A DNA stretch of 64,000 nt, taken from positions 10,830,278 to 10,894,277 of the forward strand of contig CM033114.1 in the NCBI GenBank assembly GCA_019321725.1, given 5' to 3'. Below, in pieces: positions 22,223-33,512 of this stretch. Position 1 is the stretch's first letter, and each line of letters begins with the position of its first letter. The position numbers were made by a program, and so were the translations under genes. The stretch is from Paulownia fortunei (Eukaryota; Streptophyta; Magnoliopsida; Lamiales; Paulowniaceae). A model generated the notes under the pieces. That model did no database searches and had not been told where the DNA came from. It was given only the letters and a program-made list of their open reading frames with translations.

Positions 22223-24275
22223 TGTTAGAGTAGTGGCGGGGTGCCAAATAATGGCCGATATTATACTCTTATAAAATATAGTCTTTTCAAAATATAGTAA
22301 TAAAATGGCACTTTTTATCTTCATTTGTATTTAGATAATTAGATAAAGTCCTTATACCATATTTAGCTAAAAGGAATGGTCGTGCATATGATGGCGATCA
22401 TGAAATAGCCTCTATGGCTTTGGTCTTAAAATAGTTCCAAGTTGAAGGTTCATCAAATGAGATATATATCAGCCCATCAAGACTTATACACACAATATAC
22501 GCTCAAAAAGAGGATGTCTCTCTCTATAGGCATCAATATAGGTATGTTAGTGTATGTACATTGAATGGGCTCATTAAAATTTTTCAATTGGGAATGTTTT
22601 TCGTTGAATGAGAATTTTCTAGTTACTATAGTGCAAGAATTAGTCATTAGATTTGAATCATCATGGTAGCTTTGTGCACAACATGTTGGACTTTGATATA
22701 TCACTTGATTGCTTGATAATCACAAGGGAGATATATTACGTTTAGCATCTTCGTATATGGAGGTTAATGAGTCACTAATAAAGACCCATCATCTATCTAA
22801 AAAAATAGGTGAATCTCCTATGTTTTCATAGTCCTTGACTTCGAAGACCATGGAGTCAAAGAGCTTGACCAAAGTAAGATGAATATTAGATGATGGTTTT
22901 CTAATGATTCATCAAAGGGCCAATGAGACTTGAAATAGAATCATAGCTGTTAAGTCAAAATATGATTGTAACTAATAATCCATGTGCTAGACTTAATCAA
23001 GAGATTAGGACATGGAAGAATATTACTTACATGGTAATCATAATTAAAATAGGTTTGTTGATCACCTAATATTAGGCAATCATGATGCAATGTTAGGTCC
23101 TTTTATGACATGTGAGGTTCTTGGAATTAAGGAATTAGTTCCAAGATGATAAATTAATTAAATTAATTAATTAGAATAAATAATTATTCACTTAACTTGC
23201 AAGAGTTGCAAGCCTACCGCTAGCTTAGTTGTGAACTAAAGGGATCGCACACAAATCAGGAAAGTCCATTCTAATCCGTAAGGTAATCCAAGGAGTTGGA
23301 TTAAATTAATTAATGAAGAATAATTAATTGCAGCCAGATTAAGTTATCTAAATAAAAAATTATTTAATTGTATATAATAAGATTATGGGCTCATGTGGAG
23401 TAACTACGTAGTTGATTAGATTAATTAATTAAAATAGACATATATTCAATTAAATACTATAATTATTTAAATTATTTAATTGGGCCAAATTTAATTAAGT
23501 GGCTAAATAGAACTAATTAACTAACTGATTGGATCAATTAATTAAATTGAGCTTGTTTAAATGATCAAGATCAATTAAATGGACTTGATTAAATTAATTA
23601 AGTCCAAGCCCAAGGACCCACGGGAGAAGCATACTAAGAGTCTTGGTGATCAAGTCAAACACTCTTAGTCTTTGATCGAAAGAAATGGATAAGATGGAGA
23701 TGGAAGGAGTTAGTTTTCTAATTAGATTAGTGCAAGAAATAGTGTGCATAAATATACACACAAAAAGCTAAATTTCAGATGCTCCTTGAAGTAAAAATTT
23801 GGCCACTTTGGAAGAGAGAAACACCGCCCACTTTTATCTTATTTTGTGCATCGTTGTTCCATCTAAATGGTTCACCTTTTTTTATTTATATTAATTCTTC
23901 TAATTATTAGTTAATTTAAGAATTAATTTTGCACGCAAATTTAGATTAGAAATAGAGTTTGAATTTCTAGCAAGAATTCAACACTCATAGATGTGCTTGA
24001 GGTATGGATACCAATAGAGGAAAGACGATTAGATTCCTTGCAAGCTTATTTCTAATCCAGGGCTAACGATCTGAATCGATGTCATATCCTACATCAACTG
24101 AAGTGCTTATTTAGGTATAATTTTTTAAACTCTTATTCTAGTTATAAAGTGGGTCATCAAAAATGCAAACCAAATAACTATATTGGTTTCCATGAATGCA
24201 TGTTTAATTACTTTGCATGTATTTAGATTTTAAAATTTTTGTTGCATACCTATCCTAAGATATATAAACCCAACA
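22223..24275 (+). repeat. 5' LTR of copia element I (2053 bp)
   Basis: Starts TGTTAGAGTAGTGG and ends ATATATAAACCCAACA, with TGTT...AACA ends. A PBS follows one base later, so this is a 5' LTR on the plus strand. It contains the GTGCATATGATGGCGATCAT block (near 22383) shared with K's LTR (near 53780 on the opposite strand) and AATTAATT-rich stretches near 23150-23600 shared with K and G. The left five bases GCTAT (22218-22222) belong to H's integrase; the right target copy was not found because I's 3' half is gone. Confidence 0.88.
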
Positions 24276-24276
24276 G

Positions 24277-24289
24277 TGGTGTCAGATCC
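24277..24289 (+). other. Primer-binding site of element I
   Basis: TGGTGTCAGATCC, one base after the LTR end; two mismatches to the initiator tRNA-Met complement TGGTATCAGAGCC. It defines direction and internal start of I. Confidence 0.78.
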
Positions 24290-24818
24290 TGGGTTTATAT
24301 GTTATGAATACTTTCATGATTATATGCCTAAAATTTTATGTGATAAAATTTGATTTTTTATGTGCGATAAATCATTTATTTAATTCAAAAAGTTTAGGAT
24401 TAAATTGCTCAAAAATGGAAATAAGTTGGAAATGGATCATAGACCATAGCGCAAAGTCAGAAGATGCCACGGTGCCAGTCTAGTAGAAAATTAGGCGTTG
24501 TTGCCCTTATCGAATAGTGTGTTGACATATCCGTTTCATTTCCAAATGTGTAATCATTATACACAAATTTTTGGATCAATTCATTTTTAAAATTAATTAT
24601 TAATTTTAAATTAACAAAATACTTTTATGAACAACCAAAAATTGTTAATCTCAAATTTAAAATCAGCACATAAATTGGTAAATTTACATGCTTTGAATTA
24701 TTTTGTGATTATTAATTGAGCACGCTGTGAATGTTGGATGATCATTTCCAGAGCTTTAACCAATGTGATTGGATATTTTATATTAGTAACTTATGTTTTA
24801 AGGGGTTGTTTTTTAAAA
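24290..24818 (+). other. Leader of element I, first part (non-coding)
   Basis: AT-rich leader between the PBS and the insertion point of B, with no reading frame. Its continuation lies after B at 36646. Confidence 0.7.
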
Positions 24819-24823
24819 TGAGG
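24819..24823 (+). repeat. Target site duplication of element B, left copy (TGAGG)
   Basis: TGAGG immediately before the LTR start TGTAATACCC; the identical five bases follow the 3' LTR at 36641-36645. A 5-bp duplication is normal for Ty3/gypsy insertion. Confidence 0.95.
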
Positions 24824-27800
24824 TGTAATACCCAATCCTCACACTACTCACTTGGCTAATATGATTCATGTATTACATGTTATTCATAAGTGCTTGCACT
24901 AAAATTACATGGTATGATCCGTTTTACCTTAAAATCACATTTGATCATTAAATTTCTAGAAAATCTCATATGGTGTTGGTTATCAATCAACATAATATAA
25001 GTAATCAAAATCAAATTAAAATAAGAAAAAAAATAAGGTTGATCAATATTAGATGTCGATGGGATATATAGGTTATAATTTTGGAAGTGTTAAAGTTGAT
25101 AATAGTAAGATTATACGGTTTGATTCGATTTCATCTATGTATTTCAAAAGTATATATCGGTAAATTGCATATTTGGAACAATGGGAATAAGATAATATGA
25201 TTCAAAGGTGATATTACAATATTCATTTATATATAAGATCATATAATTTTTAATATGGACAATTATTTAAGAATCGGGTGACAATCAGATGAAAAATTAA
25301 ATGAACGGCTAGAAAATTAGCTTATGAATTATCTGTGGTATCTTGTGGTAATTAAACTAGGATGCACTAAAATTGATGTATAGTAACACACATCTAATTT
25401 AGGCTTGAAAGATGGGTGAAAGGTTGGATTTATACAACAACCTACCACCTCATGCTTGCTACCAAGCTTAAGCAAGCACCTCAAGTGCCACCTCAAGCTT
25501 TCTTTCACTCTTAGCCATTTACCCACGACCCTCAACCATTTTCAATTATTTTTAGCATCCAAACTCATATCAAAATCTCTCTGAGCTGGTCCTAATTGAT
25601 TCCAAGTGATAGAAAAGTGCAACGGAAGCAAAAGGAAGTAGTAATCACAAGTAGAAGCAGAAACTGGCATATGTGAGGTTATATACAGTTTTGACATCAA
25701 TTTTTATATTATTTGAGGTTTTTGTGATTTCTTAAGATTCTTATCTTGTTCATGATGATGTTAGAGGTTATTCATAGGGTTATTACGCATAAAAAAATGA
25801 TTTGTGGTTGTAAACACATAATAGAAACACTAGGGGCAGAATCTGTGTATATGTTACTTTCTAATTTATTGAGCTTAAAATTTGTAAGAAACCATGGGTA
25901 AATTCTAAATTTATCATCATTAATGTGTTTATATAGGAGTTAAGATTATGTATTTAGGATTGGATAGCTTGGGAATTAAAATATGGCATGACAATTACAG
26001 AGATGTTCAAAACTGTTTCCATCGAATTTCAAATTCTGCCTGTGTGAAGAGGACTGGTTTTACAGCATTCAATCCATTAGTTTTGGAAATACTATGACCT
26101 AGTTGTCTCTTGTATACGTTATCTAAGTCTGGTGAAAATTTGGGAGAGGTTGAATACACTTAAGGGCGCCATAACCATTAATGTCATGAAGTGAGCCAAA
26201 TTATCACAGTAGGAAAAATCAATTTTAGTATGCTGTGAAGGGAGCTGAACTTAGGATGCTATATCTATGAGTTTTAGCTATTATATGACATGGTTACATT
26301 GTTTTTGATGTTAGCTAAGTGTGATAAATATTGGGGAGTAAATGAGTATGTTTAAGGGTATCAAAATCATCATACAAATTAATGTGGCAGCAAGAAAATG
26401 TGAAGTTGCGAATCTATCCCATTTGGTTCATTAATATATTCCAGCGTAGATGTGGTGCATTTGATCCCTAACATTTAGGGCGATGTTGTAAGAGTTATAA
26501 TACATCAATTAAGTGAGGTTAGTATACATTTAAGATGTGGAACAAAGGTGCGCAGAAGGTTGAATGTTGTTATAGTTTTTATGTGGTAAGGTTGTTTAGT
26601 TAAATTGAAGATCTTTATACTACATTAGGTATAATGAACTTGTTAATTGAGGATGGTGATTAATATCTTGTATTTTTACAGATTGTTTCATATATAGGGT
26701 TGGGGAGTAATACTTTAGAAATTTAAAAGTAAAACACAAGCAATCAAAAGTAAGTAAAAATCTATTTGCAACTATAAGGCATGAACATAGTATGTCTTGA
26801 AGCAATTATACTTAATGTGTTGATGATATTTAAATTGATTGGATGGCAAGTATAGTATGTAACTTAAGAGTTTTATGATGCTTGAAACATGTTGAGAGCA
26901 ATATGACTTATATTTCATATTGAACCTACCATTCATGAGCATTTACATGTGCATGCACAACATATGAGTATAGTTGAGGTTCTTACACGCATAATATGAT
27001 TTGAGACATGATTTTTAGGAAAGAAAAAGAATTTAGTTGGCCACTACTAGTATACCGAGGTATGCGAGGCGTGCTTATATGATATTTTGGAGAGTTGTGA
27101 GTGTTAATTCTCGAAGAATTATCGAGATTGATAGGGGTGTGCCTCTGATGGTCACGAGAGGGTGGACCATTTGACTATACCGTTATTGATGCTGCTGGTG
27201 GGAAGACTTCTAGAGAATCATAGAAAAAGATAGGGGGTGGACCTCTGGTGATCCCAACAGATGGCTTCTAGACTATATCAATCTGTTTATAGCCATGTGA
27301 TTATTAATATTGTTGAGAGCTCTATCAGATACATAGTAGGTAGGCTAAGGGCCCAATGGTGGAAAATAATTTTGAATGAAATATTTTGATCTAGGAGCTT
27401 GCATTCTTGGTATGATTTCATAGAGATGCATCACAAATATGTTAGATTATCTCTTCAGCATGTATGATTTTCACTTACTGAGCATGAGCTCATGTAGTTT
27501 ATTCATTGTAGGTAAGTATGGTGATACTGAGGCTTACTGGGCTGGTTGTTGGAGCTCCCAGAGGCTTCTAAAGATCACTGTACATAGATGATGACCTGCT
27601 AGGTTGTGTTGTAGACATATTTTAATTTTTACAATCATTATTATTGTGTAAATTATTATTTATATATAAATGGTTACAAGATGTAAAATGTTATTACTTC
27701 TTTCAAAAGTATAGGCTATTATTTTGATTTTTGTGTGTATCATATTATAACTTTGGGATGTCGTGTCCTATATAACTCTTGAAATTTTATAGTAAATAAG

Positions 27801-30141
27801 TTTGAGAATAGCGTGACTGTGATGGATGTTGTGTTTTTTTATATAAACGGTGATTTTTCTATATACAGGGTTATATGTAACAAAATACTTTTACTATTTT
27901 TCAAAGTGATACAGTTGACAAAAAATCTATATATATACACATATGTTCTACCTTGTCAAAATTATTATTATATCATTATCTATATTTAGTGGTGGGGGTG
28001 TTATAGAGTGGTAAATTCTATATTTATCATAATGAACGTGTCTATATAGGATTTAATTCTATGTTTTTAGGTTTGGATAGCTTGGGAACTAAAATATGCA
28101 TGCATGACAAAGAAAGAGATGCTTAGAATTGTCTCTATCAAATTTTAAATTTTGTCCTATGTGAAGGGGACTAGTTTCACAGCATTCAATCCATTAGTTT
28201 TGGAAATTCTATGACCTAGTTATCTCTTGTATATGTTATATAAGTGTGGTGAAAAATTGAAAGTGGTTGAATACACTTAAGGGTGCCAAAACTATTAATG
28301 TCATGAAGTGCGCAAAATTGTCACGGTAGGAAAAAATCTATTTTAGCATGTTGCGAAGGGAGCTGAACTTGGGATGCTATATCAATGATTTTTAGCCATT
28401 ATATGACATGGTTACATTATTTTTTTATGTTAGGTAAGTTTGATAAAAATTGGGGAGTGAATGAATATGTCTAAGGGTATCAAAATCATAATGCAAATTA
28501 ATGTGGCAGCAAGAAAATGTGAAATTGTGAATCTGTCCCATTTGGTTCATTAATGTGTTCCAGCATAGATGTGGTGCATTTGATCCCTAACATTTAGGGC
28601 GATGTTGTAAGAGTTATAATACATCAATTAAGTGAGGTTAGTATACATTTAAGATGTGGAACAAAGATGCGAAGAAGGTTGAATGTTGTTATAGTTTCTA
28701 TGTGGTAAGGTTGTTAGTTAAATTGAGATTCAAGATCTTTATACTACATTAGGTATAATGAACTTGTTAATTGAGGATGGTGATTGATATCTTGTATTTT
28801 TACATATTGTTTCACATATAGGGTTGAGGAGTAATACTTAAGAAATCTAAAAGTAACACACAAGCGATCAAAGGTAAGTGAAAATCTATTTTCAACTACT
28901 ATGCATGAACATGGTATGTCTTGAAGCAATTATACTTAATGTGTTGATGATATTTAAATTGATTAGATGGCAAGCATAGTATGTACCTTAAGAGTTTTAT
29001 GATTCTTAAAATATGTTGAGAGCAAGATGACTTACATTTCATATTGAACATATCATTCACGAGCATTTGCATGTGCATACACGACATATGAGTATAGTTG
29101 AGTTTCTTGCATGCATGATGTGATTTGAGACATGATTTTTAGAAAGAAAAAAAAAGGTTTTGGTTGGCCACTACTAGTGTACCAAGGCATGCGAGGTGTG
29201 CTTATCTGATATTTCGGGGTGCTGTGGGTGTTACTTGTCAGAGGATTATAGGGGTTGATAGGGGGTGTGCCTCTGGTGGTCATGAAAGTGTGGACCACTT
29301 GCTGTTGATGTCGCTGGTGGGAAGACTTTTAGAGGATCTCAGGGGAAGAGAGGAGGTGGACCTCTGATGATCCCAAGAGATGGCCCTCGGACTGTATCAA
29401 TTTATTTATGACCATGTGATTATTGATATTGTTGAAAACTCTATCCAGTATATAGTAGGTTGGCCAAGGGTCGAATGGTGGAAAATAATTTTGAATGAAC
29501 TATTTTGGTCGAGGACCTTTCATTCCTGACATGATTTCATAGAGATGCATCACATATATGTTAGATTATCTCTTCAGCATTCATAATTTTCACTTACTGA
29601 GCATTAGCTCATGTAGTTCGTGCATTGTAGGTAAATATGGTAATACTTGAGATACTGAGGCTTACTGGGCTAGTTGTTGGAGCTCCTAGAGGCTTCGAAG
29701 GATCACTGTACATAGATGATGACCTATTGGGTTGTGTTGTGGGCATATTCTAATTTTTACAATTATTATTATTGTGTAACTTATTGTCTATATATAAAGA
29801 GTTACAAGATGCAAAATGTCCTTACTTTTTCCAAAAGTATAGGTTATTATTTTGATTTTTTACTCTATTGTATTATAACTTTGGGATGTCGTGTCCTATA
29901 TAACTCTTGAAATTTTATAGTAAATAAGTTTGAGAATAGTGTGATTGTGATGGGTGTTGTGTTTTTTTATATAAATGGTGATTTTTCTATATACAGGGTT
30001 ACTTGTAAGAAAATACTTTTACTATTTTTCAAAGTGCTACAGTTCACAAAAAAACTATATATATACATATGTACACACATGTGCTACCTTGTCAAAATTA
30101 TTGTTATATCAATATCAATATTTAGGGGTGGGGGTGTTATA
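24824..30141 (+). repeat. 5' LTR of element B with internal 2.1-kb tandem duplication
   Basis: Starts TGTAATACCC; ends GGGGGTGTTATA at 30141, where the 3' LTR ends TGTTACA. At 5318 bp it is about 2.2 kb longer than the 3' LTR. The excess is a tandem duplication of period about 2113 bp: 25897-28009 and 28010-30145 follow each other with only scattered differences. The short frames seen in this LTR are not genes: the same blocks recur in every LTR of this group, including both LTRs of A. Confidence 0.93.
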
Positions 30142-30145
30142 GAGT
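25897..30145 (+). repeat. Tandem duplication, two copies of about 2113 bp, joint at 28009-28013
   Basis: Copy 1 begins in GGGTAAATTCTA (25896); copy 2 begins in TGGTAAATTCTA (28009). At the joint, the LTR end GTGTTATA, the three bases GAG and the first bases of the PBS are followed directly by copy 2. GGTA is common to both donor sites (25897-25900 and 30146-30149), so the joint has 4 bp of microhomology. Both LTR-end copies (28005 and 30141) carry TTATA rather than the TTACA of the 3' LTR. Confidence 0.92.
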
Positions 30146-30156
30146 GGTATTAGAGC
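30145..30156 (+). other. Primer-binding site (initiator tRNA-Met type), element B
   Basis: TGGTATTAGAGC, three bases (GAG) after the LTR end, identical to the site in A. It is followed by a leader (30157-30300) that matches A's leader, including the GTAAGTTTTATTT motif. Confidence 0.92.
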
Positions 30157-30308
30157 CCGATTTGTGGTTCTGTAGACTGTTCATGTACATGATATCTGAA
30201 ACTGGTATAGCACAACCATACCAGTAAGTTTTATTTGTTATATAATTCATTTTGTATTTCATGAATAATATTAACCATGTGTTTTAAGATTCTGTATAAA
30301 ATAATGTT

Positions 30309-31500
30309 GAGGCAGATTCGTCAGTAGTAACAGGTACAAAATTTATAGTTGGTATTCTATCTTTAGAGCTATATATTCTATATTATCCACTAAGTATGTA
30401 ATAAGACTGGATAGGGTACTTGATATATATATGACGTCAATTATAATGTTTTAATTCCTTTTGGAGGTTCAAGATCAACTAATTAGATTTTAAGAAGTTT
30501 AGGTTAATTTTGTTATATTGGCTAGGATTATGATATAACCTTTTGTGTAGATTGATTTATTCAAAATTATGCATTGTGGATTATTTTAGGATTATTAAGA
30601 CTTTTAAATTCTAGGTGATGAAAATTTAGAAATTTTATGAAGGCCATAGCAGAAGAATGTTTACTATTTGCAGAAAATAAAGAAGATTGTCAAATTATAA
30701 TTTTCTACAATTACCGTAAAAGAGAGTTGTAAGAAAGAGTTATTATCGATCTTTGAGTTGTGTTAGAATTTTTAGAAATGACCAAGTTTACTAAAATTCT
30801 ATTTATGTGATCTTAGATCTCTTGATACATGTTGAAAAGAAGTTTTTGGGCATGCTATTGATTAACCAACTAATTTTATTCGAGATATAGTTATAAGAGC
30901 AAATCCAATCTCTTTTTTTAGTTTATCATATACACCTATTGGGATTCGATGAACCTTTAGTGATATTGTTATTATATTGGGTAAGGCATTACGGTCTAGT
31001 GCTTCTCCTAAGCAAGCTCCACTTCATATTCACCTAGAAGAAAGATGAATCTTGAGGTTATGTATTATTTATTGCAACTGAATTGAGTAATATTTTGTAA
31101 TAAGTACAATTTTTCATACTAAGGTTTATTTGATAAATTAAGAAGGGCTACTGTGATCTTGAGGATTGATTTTAACTTTGAATTAATTATGAATTTCTTG
31201 TTGTGCTATTGGGTTGACTAATGCCTTAATTATTTTGATATACGTGATGAATAATGCATTTGATGATTTTATATGGGTATTTTTGGGGTGATATTCATTG
31301 ATGATATGTTAGTGTACAACGAGGAAAAATATGATTGACATTTTAATATGATCTTGGAAACTCTAAGGAAGTAGAAAATTATTTGTTCAATTTAGTAAAT
31401 GTGATCTTTTAGTTATGTAATACAATATTTATTTTTAAGGCTAGTAATTTTCTTAAAAAAGTGTCTTTGTAAATATTCAAAACTTCGAGGTTGTACTGAA
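30309..31500 (+). pseudogene. Protease and reverse transcriptase remnants, element B
   Basis: From 30309 the sequence GAGGCAGATTCGTCAGTAG matches A just upstream of its protease, and STKYVIRLDRVLDIY (near 30395) matches A's STEYVKRLGRTPDI. RT is visible near 31205-31310: GLTNALII, MNNAFDDF and FIDDMLVYNEEKYD, the last holding the catalytic FIDD box, then MILETLRK. Stops occur every few dozen codons and the frame changes often. Between the protease and RT motifs (30640-31200) the order is as in A, but residues are hard to follow. Confidence 0.78.
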
Positions 31501-33480
31501 ATAGGGAAGACCAATAAATGTGATAGAAATAAGAAAAGTTTCCTGGCTTAGTGATGTTATTATTCCTCCATAGTTGTTACCGCTTTATTTCATCATAATT
31601 GTTGGTATATGAAATTTGGATAGTTTGCTAAGTGAGAAGAAATCTCTAATTACTTAAAGAGAATTGATTTAAGCTTCGATCGTAACTCAAACTTTAGATA
31701 TAAGTTATTTATTGTGTATTATGGTGTATCTTGTTGTGTTTTGGTATATGTTTGATGCAATAAAGAAAAGTTACTCAACACTCTTCGAGTTAATTAGATT
31801 ATTTATGTAATTCTACATGTGACATTACAAAACCAAAGTACTTTAAATATCTACATACTCAAAAGGAGTTGAACTTGAAGAAAGGATGAATATTACTAGT
31901 AAGTGAATATATTGTATGATCGATCTAACTACAAATGTCATTGGAATGAAATATCTCAATAGACTAATATTCATACAAATTTTACATCATAAACTATTAT
32001 GCGAATTGAGGTTGTATCAAGGATGAATTAGAATAAATGATGAATTATCTGTTTATTAATAGTTTGGTAAGACTAATTTTGATTGATCCAATTTCAAATG
32101 CTCAAAAAAAGGTCGATGAAAGGTTAAGGTTAAGATTAAGGTGAAAGACATAAAAGGCACTTAAATATATTTTTATGATAAGTGATAATAATTTTTTAAT
32201 AAGAGGTAGATATGAAAATGAGGGATAAGAAATTGCAAGACTAAGTTTTAGGTGATGATCATGTACCTTTTTATTTGTTTATTTAGTGGAATGAATGATG
32301 ATTGTGATGTCAAGAAAACGTACATCGAATACTAGATGAGCTATTATGGGATATATTGTTAATATTTGGTTTGTCATCTAAAAAAGTGATAATTGTAAAA
32401 GTGCATATATAGGAATGATTTAGTTTTGATTTTATTTTCCGGTGGAAATAAAAAGCATTCATGAATTTTGTATATGATGGAATTGAGTTATTGTTCATAA
32501 GTTAACTGAATATGGTAATTCTTTCTGAATTTACCCTAGGTATTCCATGGAAATCTATGGAAAGATAAATGTGTAGGAAGTGGATTGACTTTATGGTTTA
32601 TTAGTGTCTATTAGTTCTGATGTAGGTTTGTCCACTTCCTAGAAAATTTTACATTAGGTATTGGGATACAAATTATATTTTAGTATTGTGATTATCCATG
32701 TATCATTGGGCAACCAGGACAAAGAAATTAGACTTTGCAAGATATGCTTAGAGATTGTGCTTTAGATTGTTGATGTCAATTCAGAAATTTTTTCCTTGGG
32801 TGGAATTTCTTATGACAACAATACAATAATAAGACTACTTGAGATAGTTCTCTATGAGACATTATATAGAAAATATAGGTCATCATTTTATTAAAATGAA
32901 TTTGGTATTATTTTTGCCTGAATATGATTTGGGAAATAATAGAAGTTGTAGAACAAAATCCCAATGTATGGAAACTAATTAGAGGTGACCAAAGAGTTAT
33001 GCATATTAAAGAAGAATATTGTTGCAATGTATGATAGGGGATCAAATTTTGGAAGGTAACTTTAATGAAAGGGATTATGTGGCTTAGGCAGAAAAAAAAA
33101 TATTTGAGGATGTTACATACAAACTTGATCCTAGGTACAATGGTTTAGTTTGCATTACTGAGAGAATTGGGGATATTGCCTATAAACTTGATCTCTTTGC
33201 ATCAATTTCTGGAGTTCGTAATGTGTTTCATGTGTTCATTTTAAGAAAGTATATGATGAATCTATGGCATCTACTGAATAAGGAAACAATGGAACTAAAC
33301 TGAGGTCGAAGATATGAAGAAAGACCTATAGAGATTATAGTAAGGGATGTAAAGTAGCTTCAAAATGAGAATATCTCATTAGTTAAAGTACTGAGGAGAA
33401 GTCATTCAACATAATAAGCTACTTGGGAAAGGAAGCAAAAAATGATAATTAAATATCTAGAATTTTTGGGTAAGTAAATT
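31500..33480 (+). pseudogene. RNase H, integrase and chromodomain remnants, element B
   Basis: RNase H is barely traceable (FKYLHTQKELNLKKG near 31840-31885 against A's [14 protein letters not shown]). The stretch 31960-33060 has the length expected for the linker and integrase but no motif I can confirm. From about 33105 the end is clear again: TYKLDP, then ERIGDIAYKLDLFASISGV and VFHVFILRKYMMNL, then RRYEERPIEIIVRDVK near 33305-33355 and chromodomain pieces NISLVKVL and ATWERK (33375-33440). The same domain in A is at 3631-4017. No full function can remain. Confidence 0.8.
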
Positions 33481-33499
33481 TTAGGGATGAAATTTTAAT

Positions 33500-33512
33500 A
33501 AGGAAGGGAGGA
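33500..33512 (+). other. Polypurine tract of element B
   Basis: AAGGAAGGGAGGA directly before the 3' LTR start TGTAATATCC, in the same place as A's tract. Confidence 0.88.
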
